Source of the DNA: Membranihabitans marinus
GTDB lineage: Bacteria > Bacteroidota > Bacteroidia > Chitinophagales > Saprospiraceae
DNA: 64,000 bases
Direction of reading: 5' to 3'
Assembly (NCBI RefSeq): GCF_021729155.1
Contig: NZ_JAJQYA010000006.1
Location: forward strand, 1-64,000
In this document: positions 6,467 to 13,486 of the stretch, piece after piece
Numbering within the stretch: the stretch's first letter is position 1
How the letters are laid out: every line of letters starts with the position of its first letter
The notes under the pieces: generated by a model
What the model saw: the letters and a program-made list of their open reading frames with translations, nothing else
Databases searched by the model: none
Told to the model about the DNA's origin: nothing
Made by a program: the position numbers and the translations under genes

Positions 6467-7201
6467 ATGCAGGTAAAAGATAAAGTAATCATTGTTACAG
6501 GTTCGTCTAGGGGGATAGGGAGAGAAATCGCTTCCCTCTTAGGCGAAAATGGGGGAAAAATAGTAGTTAACCACTCCAATAGTGAAAGGGAAGCCCGGGA
6601 AACCGTGGCAGAAATTGTTAATAAAGGGGGTGATGCCATTGCAATTCAGGCTGATGTGAGCCAAAAGGATGATGTTACACACTTGTTCGATAAATCTATT
6701 GAAATTTATGGCAAGGTTGATGTTTTGGTGAATAATGCCGGAATTATGTACAATAAATTTTTAAAAGATCAGACTCAAGAAGAGTTTTCCAATCTCTTTG
6801 ATGTAAATGTGAGAGGGATTTTTAACACCTTACAAGAAGCCGAAAGTAAACTGGCGGACAAGGGCAATATTATTAATTTTTCTTCTAGTACTGCAAAATT
6901 AATGTTTCCTAAATACGCCTTGTATTCAGCAACCAAAGCCGCCGTTGAACAAATGACAAGGGTGTTTTCCAAAGAAATCGGAAGGGGGATATCAGTTAAT
7001 GCCATAGCTCCAGGTGCCACAGCTACCGAGCTATTTTTAAATGGAAAATCAAGTGAAACCATAGAGAAGTTGAGTGCGATGAATGCATTCAATAGATTGG
7101 CCGAGCCAATAGATATTGCTCGTGTTGTTTTATTTCTGGCGAGTGATGATTCCAAATGGATTTCTGGTCAAGTTATTGGTGCCAATGGAGGGTTGGTATA
7201 A
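6467..7201 (+). CDS. Short-chain dehydrogenase/reductase (classical SDR, FabG-like)
   Basis: A 244-residue classical SDR with every expected motif: the cofactor loop VTGSSRGIG (about 10-18), NNAG (89-92), the catalytic serine in FSSSTAK (about 139-141), Tyr153 and Lys157 in YSATK, and the APGATATELF lid. NHSNSER after strand 2 favours NADP(H). Length and ending (GQVIGANGGLV) resemble FabG/glucose dehydrogenase relatives. The substrate is not predictable. It begins seven bases after the dehalogenase stop codon, so the two are very likely translated from one message and controlled by the upstream TetR repressor. Confidence 0.92.
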   Translation: MQVKDKVIIVTGSSRGIGREIASLLGENGGKIVVNHSNSEREARETVAEIVNKGGDAIAIQADVSQKDDVTHLFDKSIEIYGKVDVLVNNAGIMYNKFLKDQTQEEFSNLFDVNVRGIFNTLQEAESKLADKGNIINFSSSTAKLMFPKYALYSATKAAVEQMTRVFSKEIGRGISVNAIAPGATATELFLNGKSSETIEKLSAMNAFNRLAEPIDIARVVLFLASDDSKWISGQVIGANGGLV

Positions 7202-7298
7202 TCGTTATATATAAAAAGTATAATTTCCCATGTGGGATATAAATTAGAATATGGTATATTTATAATTAACATGTATTCAATTTCGGTCAGAAGCTATA

Positions 7299-7811
7299 TT
7301 GTTGAATACTTTAATTATAATTATTACCATAGAATTATATAAATTGAAAAAAATAGCGGTAAAAAAGGGGGATGTTTTACAGCGTAAAGGAGATTTAAAA
7401 TCCTTGGTATATTTGGTTGATAAGGGCTTGCTGCGCAGTTATACCATTGATGGCAAAGGACGAGAACATATCTATATGTTTGGGCCAGAAGGCTGGATAG
7501 TTACCGACAACTGTGGAGTGAATGAACCATGTGATTTATATATAGATGCCGTTGAAGACAGTGAATTGAGGGTGGTAACAAAGGAAGAAATGTTACAGGC
7601 AAAACTAGACATTAAAGCCTTACAGAGACGATTATATGTTATGCAAACTAGGATAGTTATGTTAATGAGTTCCAATGCCAAAGAAAGATATGAGCATTTT
7701 ATAAAAACCTATCCAGACATTACTCAAAGGGTTTCGCTTAAGATGATAGCCTCTTATCTGGGCATCAGTCCTGAGGCCTTGAGTCGGGTGAGACATAAAC
7801 TTTCCCAATAA
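7299..7811 (+). CDS. Crp/Fnr family regulator 1, short N-terminus
   Basis: The product is recognisable as a Bacteroidota Crp/Fnr-type regulator: cyclic-nucleotide-binding-like strands (AVKKGDVLQRKGDLKSLVYL, then VDKGLLRSYTIDGKGREHIY), a long connecting helix, and a C-terminal helix-turn-helix (RVSLKMIASYLGISPEALSRVRHKL). No Fnr-type cysteine cluster is seen. At 170 residues it is about 20 shorter than the second family member at 16931: the usual N-terminal helical segment is missing and no in-frame ATG exists upstream, leaving TTG at 7299 or 7302 as start. An ATG at 7271 is in another frame and soon meets a stop. Either the start is non-ATG or the 5' end has been altered. Confidence 0.75.
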   Translation: MLNTLIIIITIELYKLKKIAVKKGDVLQRKGDLKSLVYLVDKGLLRSYTIDGKGREHIYMFGPEGWIVTDNCGVNEPCDLYIDAVEDSELRVVTKEEMLQAKLDIKALQRRLYVMQTRIVMLMSSNAKERYEHFIKTYPDITQRVSLKMIASYLGISPEALSRVRHKLSQ

Positions 7812-7899
7812 ATATAATCTAATGTCATTTCTTGATGTAGATCAATGTCCACCTATTTTAAAAGCTCGACATTTGCATTATAAATTAAAAGAAATAGAA

Positions 7900-8310
7900 A
7901 TGACAGATCTACAGAGTAACAAAGTATTGAATATTGTATTATGGATAGCCCAGGGTCTATTAGCGGCTATGTTTATTATGGCGGGAAGTATGAAAACCTT
8001 TCAACCTGTAGAGGTATTGATGGAATCAATTCCATGGGTATCATCCGAATTGCTGTTATTGATAAGATTTATTGGCATTAGTGAATTATTAGGTGGATTG
8101 GGCTTATTAATTCCATCTATTTTACGGATCAAGCCTTTTTTAACGGTTTGGGCAGCCTTGGGTCTTGCTTTGGTAATGGTTTTGGCCACAGGATTTCATA
8201 TTATTCGGGGAGAATTTTCTAGTATAGGGATGAATCTTGTGTTATTGGGTTTTGCGCTTTTTATCGCTTGGGGGAGAAGTAAAAAAGTACCCATACTAGC
8301 CAAGAGTTAA
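7900..8310 (+). CDS. DoxX family membrane protein
   Basis: From the ATG at 7900 this is a 136-residue protein with four predicted membrane helices (NIVLWIAQGLLAAMFIMAGS, ELLLLIRFIGISELLGGLGL, FLTVWAALGLALVMVLATGF, IGMNLVLLGFALFIAWG), the size and spacing of DoxX/DoxX-like proteins. The family includes thiosulfate:quinone oxidoreductase subunits and many small inner-membrane proteins linked to oxidative stress; the precise role here is unknown. The open frame extends to 7822, but the extra 26 residues are not DoxX-like. It follows the Crp/Fnr gene closely on the same strand and could be its target. Confidence 0.8.
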   Translation: MTDLQSNKVLNIVLWIAQGLLAAMFIMAGSMKTFQPVEVLMESIPWVSSELLLLIRFIGISELLGGLGLLIPSILRIKPFLTVWAALGLALVMVLATGFHIIRGEFSSIGMNLVLLGFALFIAWGRSKKVPILAKS

Positions 8311-8345
8311 TGGCAATGAATCAGGTGTATAGGCTAAATAAATTT

Positions 8346-8388
8346 GGCACTGACTAAGTTTGGATAAAAATTTAGTCAGTGTTATGCC
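8346..8388. terminator. Hairpin between convergent genes
   Basis: CACTGACTAA at 8348-8357 pairs exactly with TTAGTCAGTG at 8372-8381, and GGC/GCC nearby can extend the stem. It sits between the DoxX gene (+) and HxlR gene (-), the place for a shared terminator, but no T-run follows on either strand. Confidence 0.4.
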
Positions 8389-8411
8389 AACCTGTTCTAA
8401 AATAGTATCTA

Positions 8412-8723
8412 TTATTTCAGACCATCTTCTGCACCCCATTTATCCAAACTTCTTAAAATATCTTCCAGTGATTTGCCTCTAGATGTCAATCCGTATTCCA
8501 CTTTGGGAGGGACAACTGGAAAAACAGTTCTGGAAATAAGGCCATCTTTTTCTAAATCCCTTACGGTTTGGGTAAACATTTTATTGGAGATTTCAGGAAT
8601 CTTTTTTTGTAATATTCCCGAACGGAGATCACCTTCTAGCAAGTGAAATAATATTAAAGGTTTCCATTTTGTGCCTATTAAATTCATAGTGTAATTGAGG
8701 GGGCAGCTGTTTTCTTTTTTCAA
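8412..8723 (-). CDS. HxlR family winged-helix regulator 2
   Basis: This 103-residue protein has SCPLNYTMNLIGTKWKPLIL (family cysteine at about residue 7), the recognition helices LQKKIPEISNKMFTQTVRDL and the wing TVFPVVPPKVEYGLTSRG. The start is a TTG at 8723, since no in-frame ATG lies upstream and the first internal ATG (8687) would remove the conserved cysteine. It is divergent from the VOC/glyoxalase-like gene at 8845; the shared 121-bp gap holds two direct repeats (8764-8801) that could be its operator. Confidence 0.87.
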   Translation of the reverse strand: MKKENSCPLNYTMNLIGTKWKPLILFHLLEGDLRSGILQKKIPEISNKMFTQTVRDLEKDGLISRTVFPVVPPKVEYGLTSRGKSLEDILRSLDKWGAEDGLK

Positions 8724-8763
8724 AAATAAAGTTTTATATTGTTGATAATCATTATTTTACTCC

Positions 8764-8801
8764 TTTGGGTAACTATGCCACTTTTGGGTAAGTTATTGCC
8801 A
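8764..8801. promoter_or_regulatory. Tandem 19-bp direct repeats, candidate HxlR operator
   Basis: TTTGGGTAACTATGCCA (8764-8780) and TTTGGGTAAGTTATTGCCA (8783-8801) are direct repeats 19 bp apart in the divergent gap between HxlR 2 and the VOC gene. The GGTAAGT core recurs, inverted, in the repeats before HxlR 3 (11616-11670). Confidence 0.45.
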
Positions 8802-8844
8802 ATTAGGCAAATATAGATTAATTTCGCAATCTAAAATTTAACTT

Positions 8845-9357
8845 ATGAAAACGAATAAAAGTTATCCAAAATCATTTTCTCATATTGGATTGACGGTACC
8901 CGATATAAATAAGGCTGTGAAATTCTATTCAGAGGTCATGGGCTGGTACATCATAATGGAAGCCTCTACCGTCAAAAAAGAAAAGGATACGGCGATTGGT
9001 CAAATGTGCATTGATGTTTTCGGTGATGATTGGGAAGAATTTGAAATAGCCCATTTATCTACTTCAGATGGCATTGGAGTTGAACTGTTTTCTTTTCCAA
9101 ATGGAGTAAAAGAAGGGCCTAAATTTAATCCTTTTAATACAGGGCTCTTTCATTTTTGTATTCAGGATCCCAATATTGAAGAACTGATTGAAGAAATTTT
9201 GTCTTATGGGGGCAAGCAACGAATGCCGATTCGAGAATACTATCCCAATGACAAGCCTTTTAAGATGTGCTATGTCGAAGACCCTTTTGGAATTGTATTT
9301 GAAATCTACACTCATAGTTATGAATTGACTTATTCTTCAGGAGCCTATTCCAAATAA
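8845..9357 (+). CDS. VOC superfamily (glyoxalase/bleomycin resistance-like) protein
   Basis: A 170-residue vicinal-oxygen-chelate protein. The first betaalphabetabetabeta unit starts FSHIGLTVPDINKAVKFYSE, with the metal-ligand His near residue 13; the second unit contains GLFHFCIQDPNIEELIEE (His) and ends in VEDPFGIVFEIYTHSYE (Glu ligand). The order is that of glyoxalase I, fosfomycin-resistance and extradiol-dioxygenase relatives, but the substrate cannot be assigned. It is cytoplasmic, with no signal peptide. Placement opposite an HxlR regulator with paired repeats between them suggests induction by a reactive small molecule. Confidence 0.88.
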   Translation: MKTNKSYPKSFSHIGLTVPDINKAVKFYSEVMGWYIIMEASTVKKEKDTAIGQMCIDVFGDDWEEFEIAHLSTSDGIGVELFSFPNGVKEGPKFNPFNTGLFHFCIQDPNIEELIEEILSYGGKQRMPIREYYPNDKPFKMCYVEDPFGIVFEIYTHSYELTYSSGAYSK

Positions 9358-9604
9358 ATGGGGATTGAATGATTAGCGGAACTCATGGATTGAAAGATCA
9401 GTTTTTCATGCCTTGAGCTATAGTATAAATGGCACTGCAGTTAGACTTTGGCAGGGCGGATATTGATTTGCAATGTAATTACTTCTCTCAGTCAAACCAC
9501 AGTTAGACCTCCTGTATCTTAGATTCTACAATTTTAAATACACTGGGTAATTAAAATGTTAATTTCATTTAGTATTATTGGTTTTTTAGGCTAAAAAATT
9601 AAAT

Positions 9605-10360
9605 ATGAAATCGACTAAAATGACCCTATGCACATTGATTTTGTTGTGTATATCAATTGCTAGTGGTAAGGCTGAAGGGGAGAAAGATTCGCTAAAAATA
9701 TTATTTATCGGTAACAGCTATACCTATGTGGAGAACTTGCCCCATATTGTAACCAGTCTTGCTAGTGGAGGAAGTACCAAATTAGTGACAAAGAAGAGTA
9801 CTGTAGGAGGTGCTAAATTGGCGGAGCATTGGCATGGGAAAAGGGGGTTGAAATCGAAAGAGATGATAGAGAAGGGGGATTTTGATATAGTTGTGATTCA
9901 GGGATTTAGTATGGGAGCCATTAATGAAGCCGATAGTGTGGCAAAATATGGGAAGTTGTTTTGCGATTTGGTTAAAGAAAATAATGCAAAGCCTTATTTT
10001 TATCTGACCTGGGCAAGGGAGAAGGTGCCTCAATATCAAGAAACCATCAATGAGGTATACTATAAGGTCGCACGAGACAATGATGCAGGCATAGTTCCAG
10101 TAGGTAATGCATGGGCATTAGCTAGACAGTTGCGTCCTGATATTCCATTATTTCATCCCGATGGCAGTCATCCATCAGAGTTGGGGACATTTCTGACAGC
10201 CTCAGTCTTTGTGGCCACTTTTTTGGGCGAGATTCCTAAGGGATATAGCGGATATTGTAGTTTGGAGGATCGTTATGGAGAAAATGTTCGGTTAATGCAT
10301 ATCGATGCATTGGATGTAGAGTTTTGTAAAAAGGTAACCGAAGAGATTGTTTTAAAATAA
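9605..10360 (+). CDS. Secreted SGNH/GDSL-type hydrolase
   Basis: The 251-residue protein has a signal peptide (MTLCTLILLCISIASGKAEG) and then the SGNH fold: block I ILFIGNSYTYVENL with the nucleophile Ser, VVIQGFSMG for the glycine block, the Asn/Trp stretch LTWAREKVPQ, and block V HPDGSHPSELG carrying the catalytic Asp and His. Block I is GNSYT rather than GDSL, as in the SGNH subfamily that includes DUF4886-like proteins. Likely an exported esterase or carbohydrate deacetylase. It is monocistronic, flanked on both sides by gene-free DNA, the right side repeat-rich. Confidence 0.85.
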   Translation: MKSTKMTLCTLILLCISIASGKAEGEKDSLKILFIGNSYTYVENLPHIVTSLASGGSTKLVTKKSTVGGAKLAEHWHGKRGLKSKEMIEKGDFDIVVIQGFSMGAINEADSVAKYGKLFCDLVKENNAKPYFYLTWAREKVPQYQETINEVYYKVARDNDAGIVPVGNAWALARQLRPDIPLFHPDGSHPSELGTFLTASVFVATFLGEIPKGYSGYCSLEDRYGENVRLMHIDALDVEFCKKVTEEIVLK

Positions 10361-10423
10361 AATCAACGTAGAGACCTTAGATTTTGATAGAAAAATGATG
10401 TTTGCTGACGATAGAAATGAATT

Positions 10424-10520
10424 CCCTCGTCCCTTCAGGACTTTTTTCTAGGAATGCATTCTTTTCATAGGGTTTCACCCTATGCTATTAGACTACGTCC
10501 TTTCAGGACTTTTCTCTTGT
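10424..10520. repeat. Paired CGTCC-TTCAGGACTTTT repeats around an ATAGGGT hairpin
   Basis: TCGTCCCTTCAGGACTTTTTTC (about 10428-10449) and CGTCCTTTCAGGACTTTTCTC (about 10496-10516) are direct copies, each with an internal AGTCC-like inverted repeat. Between them CATAGGGT-TTC-ACCCTATG (10466-10484) forms a perfect hairpin. Such units are common intergenic repeats in Bacteroidota genomes. Confidence 0.6.
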
Positions 10521-10591
10521 TATATTAGATTGGTTTGCCCAAAACCAGTGGCTAAACCCTACGAATTACGGGGCAGTCACGCCTCGACGTA

Positions 10592-10613
10592 GAGACGCAA
10601 TGCCTTGCGTCTC
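10592..10613. repeat. REP-like palindrome, second full copy
   Basis: GAGACGCAA, loop TGCC, TTGCGTCTC: a perfect 9-bp stem with the same arm as the copy at 161-180 beside the RAYT gene, but a different loop. Confidence 0.75.
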
Positions 10614-10639
10614 CTAACACCACCTATTTGAAACGCAAG

Positions 10640-11220
10640 GCCAACCCACCTGAAACACGGAGGTTTCGGTTCCTTCAATTCTATTATATTATTATTGAAA
10701 AATGTAATTTAATACTTATCAATTTTAATGCTGTCTCGTCGCAGCACAATGGCTGTGACTTCTCTCGCCCTGGCTTCCCCACCCACGACACAGTTGTCGT
10801 GGCTCCTTCATCAGATGAACATTTAGTTCATCTGGTTGCTCTTTCCTCTCCCTCCCTATGCGCAGAGGCATTGGCGCCTTCATCCTGGCATCCCCACCCA
10901 CGACACAGTGGTCGTGGTTCCCTCATCAAAGGTCGATTTACGACCTTTGGTACTTCGTACTGCATTCGGTCATCCATTGAGGGTATTTGGTCACTACGTG
11001 ACTTCATTCAGTTACATTCAGTCATGTTCAGGACATTGGATACTACGTATTTTGCTCGTTCACATTTAGTCGATTGGATACTTTTGGCTTACCCATCCGA
11101 GATCAAAAGATCTCGGTTCTCTCATCGATGATCATTATTGGATCATCGGTACTTTGTACTTTATTCGTTCATGTTCAGTCATGCTCGGTCAATAACAGGG
11201 TAGGGCGATAATGATTCCTT
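10640..11220. repeat. Array of short hairpin repeat modules (gene-free)
   Basis: Successive inverted repeats follow one another with little spacing: GAAAC..GTTTC (10652-10667), CACGACACAGTTGTCGTG (about 10784-10801), CAGATGAACATTTAGTTCATCTG (about 10811-10833), CACGACACAGTGGTCGTG (about 10899-10916), AAAGGTCGATTTACGACCTTT (about 10928-10948), CGAGATCAAAAGATCTCG (about 11098-11115), GATGATCATTATTGGATCATC (about 11127-11147). Most are followed by GG-TTCC-CTCATC or by GGTAC-TTCGTAC-like mini-hairpins and then a TTCG(T/G)TCA tail (four variants). The open frame spanning 10628-11131 is made of these modules and is not considered a gene. The 10361-11231 gap holds no supported gene. Confidence 0.65.
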
Positions 11221-11231
11221 CTGCCTATCAG

Positions 11232-11594
11232 CTATTGAAAAACCTCTTCTGAATGAGGTTTCGACAAGGATTTGGCATAAAATTCCCCCCAATTCGATAT
11301 GCTTTTAATTACAGGTTGGAGACTTCTACCCACTTCAGTTAATGAATATTCAACTTTTGGCGGAACAGTGGCATATGGTTTTCGATTTACTATTTTCTTT
11401 TCCTCCAAATGCTTTAGTTCTTTCACCAACATCCGAGTAGAAATGTCGGGAATAAACCTTTCCAATTCTTTAAACCGCAGGGTCCCATTATTCAATAGAA
11501 CATATAATATGGCAAACTTCCATTTGCCTTCTAAGGTGTTCATAGCCAAGTGAAAAGGACAATTTATATATTCTTCTAAAGTTTTTTCTCTCAT
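11232..11594 (-). CDS. HxlR family winged-helix regulator 3
   Basis: A 120-residue HxlR protein: CPFHLAMNTLEGKWKFAILY (family cysteine at about residue 12), LRFKELERFIPDISTRMLVK for the recognition helices, the wing YATVPPKVEYSLTEVG, and a C-terminal dimer helix. ATG at 11594. It is divergent from the NTF2-like/SDR gene pair at 11713-13031, with a 118-bp gap that contains three ACTTAC repeats, a good candidate operator. This is the third HxlR in 8 kb, and like the others it stands next to an oxidoreductase gene. Confidence 0.88.
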   Translation of the reverse strand: MREKTLEEYINCPFHLAMNTLEGKWKFAILYVLLNNGTLRFKELERFIPDISTRMLVKELKHLEEKKIVNRKPYATVPPKVEYSLTEVGRSLQPVIKSISNWGEFYAKSLSKPHSEEVFQ

Positions 11595-11615
11595 AATTTA
11601 TTGATTGTCAATAAT

Positions 11616-11670
11616 ACTTACCAATGTGTTATTACTTACCATATGTGTAACTACTTACAAAAGTAAAGTA
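11616..11670. promoter_or_regulatory. Triple ACTTACC direct repeat, candidate HxlR operator
   Basis: ACTTACC at 11616 and 11634 and ACTTACA at 11653 recur with 18- and 19-base spacing; the first two are followed by AxTGTGTTA/ATATGTGTAA and the last by an inverted AAAGTAAAGT. The ACTTAC..GTAAGT type of sequence resembles known HxlR/YodB-class operators, and its complement GGTAAGT occurs in the repeats before HxlR 2. Confidence 0.5.
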
Positions 11671-11712
11671 TTGTGTCTACATTTGGTATAAATTATCATA
11701 ATAAAATGATTA

Positions 11713-12132
11713 ATGAATATAAAATCAAACCAAATGGAATTAAAAGAAAACAAAGCCTTAGTTGCCGAATTTATTAAAGCAATGAGCACCTCAAATGTCG
11801 ATCAATTAAAAACAATGATTACTGATGATTTTACGTGGTGGATTATTGGGAAGCCCGAATATTTGGCTACTGCAGGAGAACACGATGCAGAGTATTTTCT
11901 TGGGTTTTTTGAGAGTTCAGATTTTTTCCCTGAAGGAACAGATTTTAAACCAACCTCAATAATTGCAGAAGGTAATAAAGTGGCAGCCGAAGCTGAAATA
12001 AAAGCCAAAACGGCTGTGGGAACACAGTATGAAAATTACTATCATTTTCTATTCACTATAGAAAATGGGAAAATAAACCGGATGAAAGAATATATGGACA
12101 CCCATCACGCCAAAGTTATATTTGGACTTTAA
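11713..12132 (+). CDS. NTF2-like / SnoaL-like protein
   Basis: A 139-residue cytoplasmic protein with the cone-shaped NTF2 fold pattern: N-terminal helices (ENKALVAEFIKAMSTSNVDQ), a strand with DDFTWWIIGKPEY, and a C-terminal sheet (KVAAEAEIKAKT, YENYYHFLFTIENGKINRMK, then EYMDTHHAK). The DFTWWI and EYMDT ends are typical of SnoaL-like/ketosteroid-isomerase-related proteins common beside SDR enzymes. Some members are enzymes, others bind small ligands; the activity here is unknown. The start may be 11713 or 11734 (second Met). It lies 14 bases before the SDR gene, so the two probably form an operon opposite HxlR 3. Confidence 0.8.
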   Translation: MNIKSNQMELKENKALVAEFIKAMSTSNVDQLKTMITDDFTWWIIGKPEYLATAGEHDAEYFLGFFESSDFFPEGTDFKPTSIIAEGNKVAAEAEIKAKTAVGTQYENYYHFLFTIENGKINRMKEYMDTHHAKVIFGL

Positions 12133-12146
12133 ATCTATATGGAAAT

Positions 12147-13031
12147 ATGAATTGGACAATAGATAATTTAAAAGATCAAAGCGGAAAGACTATCCTTGTT
12201 ACAGGGGCCAATACCGGACTTGGTTTTCAGACTGCACTGGAATTGGCGAAGAAAAATGCATATGTAATTTTGGCCGGGCGCAATGTGGATAAAATAAATC
12301 AAGCTATAATTGACATAAAAGAAGAATATCCTGCAGCTCAATTAGAGCCGGGAGTGGTTGATTTGTCAGATTTACAGTCTGTAAAAATCTTTGCAGATAC
12401 TATATTGACAAAACACAATCGTCTTGATATTTTGATTAATAACGCAGGGGTAATGTTTCCTCCGGCAAGTAAAACAAAACAAGGGTATGAGTTGCAGTTC
12501 GGGGTAAACTATATGGCACATTTTGCGCTCACAGCTTATTTGTTTGAGTTAATTACTGCTACCAAAGACAGTAGGATAGTGACCCTAAGTAGCATTGCAC
12601 ATAAAAATGGAAAAATAGATTTTTCGAATCTTAAGCTTGAACAACCTTATGATAAATTCAGAGAGTATGGTCAAAGCAAAGTCGCTGATCTCATTTTTAC
12701 ATTGGAATTGCAACGGCGATTGGATAAGTTATCATCATCTACCTTGTCTGTGGGTGCCCATCCAGGAATAAGTAAAACAGAATTGCTTCGTACCGATAAT
12801 CCTGATATGATCGATGAGTTCCCTCATATGACTGCCAATCAAGGTGCTTTTTCAACTTTGTTTGCTGCAACAGAAAATATCAATGGCGGAAGTTATATCG
12901 GGCCTAATGGGCCAGGTGAAATGACAGGATTTCCCGGATTTGCTTTTGTATCGGATTATGCCAAGGACGAGGGTGTTGGCAAAAAACTGTGGGAGTATGC
13001 GGAAGAGCAATTAGATTTAAAATTCTGTTGA
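12147..13031 (+). CDS. Short-chain dehydrogenase (retinol dehydrogenase/WWOX-like SDR)
   Basis: The 294-residue enzyme has the SDR loop VTGANTGLG (18-26), NNAG (98-101), a catalytic serine near 149 (TLSSIAH), and Tyr174/Lys178 in YGQSK. AGRN after strand 2 suggests NADP(H) preference. The length and the VVDLSDLQSV segment match the retinol dehydrogenase/protochlorophyllide reductase-like branch, which in bacteria acts on varied ketones or aldehydes. It closes a two-gene unit with the NTF2-like gene and is probably controlled by the divergent HxlR 3. No export signal is present. Confidence 0.9.
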   Translation: MNWTIDNLKDQSGKTILVTGANTGLGFQTALELAKKNAYVILAGRNVDKINQAIIDIKEEYPAAQLEPGVVDLSDLQSVKIFADTILTKHNRLDILINNAGVMFPPASKTKQGYELQFGVNYMAHFALTAYLFELITATKDSRIVTLSSIAHKNGKIDFSNLKLEQPYDKFREYGQSKVADLIFTLELQRRLDKLSSSTLSVGAHPGISKTELLRTDNPDMIDEFPHMTANQGAFSTLFAATENINGGSYIGPNGPGEMTGFPGFAFVSDYAKDEGVGKKLWEYAEEQLDLKFC

Positions 13032-13251
13032 ATTAGGTAAAGGAACGGTTGAAAATCCTTGCAAAAAAAAAATAAGCCAATAAGGAGTAAAATTATGGCT
13101 TATCCTCGTGTTTAATTTTGTATATATTTTAGAAAAATTATGTCTTGTGTTCGCTTTTATATCGTTGGCCAATCGTTGGGGGTCAATGAAATAAATCTAC
13201 TTTTTAGAAATAGGTTGATAAAAGATTAAACTTTTGTAAAAGCCATGCGTC

Positions 13252-13346
13252 TAATACCAAATGAATTTTATAAAGAACGAGCAGCAGTACCAATAGGCCT
13301 AAATATGACCGACGAAAGATCTACCAATCCACATCATGTGGATTGG
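13252..13346. repeat. Dispersed element copy 3 plus perfect hairpin in a 455-bp gene-free gap
   Basis: TAATACCAAATGAATTTTAT followed by AAAGAACGAGC (13252-13282) is an inverted copy of the element seen at 39852-39882. CCAATCCACAT-C-ATGTGGATTGG (13324-13346) is a perfect 11-bp hairpin of the kind found in the array at 10.64-11.22 kb. The rest of 13032-13486 holds a weak inverted repeat (ATAAGCCA..TGGCTTAT, about 13072-13102) behind ten A residues, and no gene. Confidence 0.55.
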
Positions 13347-13486
13347 ATGAAAGAAGGAGAACTTCTGAACTCAGATGGATAAGTCGGATAAAGGAAATAA
13401 TACTGCTGGCTAAGTGTGATTCTTCTATATATCGAAAGGATACCGCTAATTGTAAATTCAATTCGAATAAACATAAAATATCTAGA

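Noticed and set aside
6775-7155. 126-codon minus-strand frame opposite the SDR gene
   Set aside because: Shadow of a complete SDR with all catalytic motifs.
10628-11131. 167-codon plus-strand open frame and a second frame at 10836-11069
   Set aside because: Both are translations of the hairpin modules (repeated RHSGRGS/HDTVVV type peptides in different frames), so the open reading comes from repeat structure rather than coding.
10640-11220. CRISPR array
   Set aside because: The hairpin arms vary and connectors are short and irregular; there are no constant direct repeats with unique spacers and no cas genes in the window.
13072-13102. Terminator behind the SDR gene (ATAAGCCA/TGGCTTAT)
   Set aside because: The T-run would lie on the minus strand side, where no gene ends; on the plus strand no T-run follows.
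13343-13486. N-terminal extension of the lactamase/YHYH protein
   Set aside because: The extra 48 codons lie beside the perfect hairpin and repeat DNA, and a clean signal peptide begins at the ATG at 13487.
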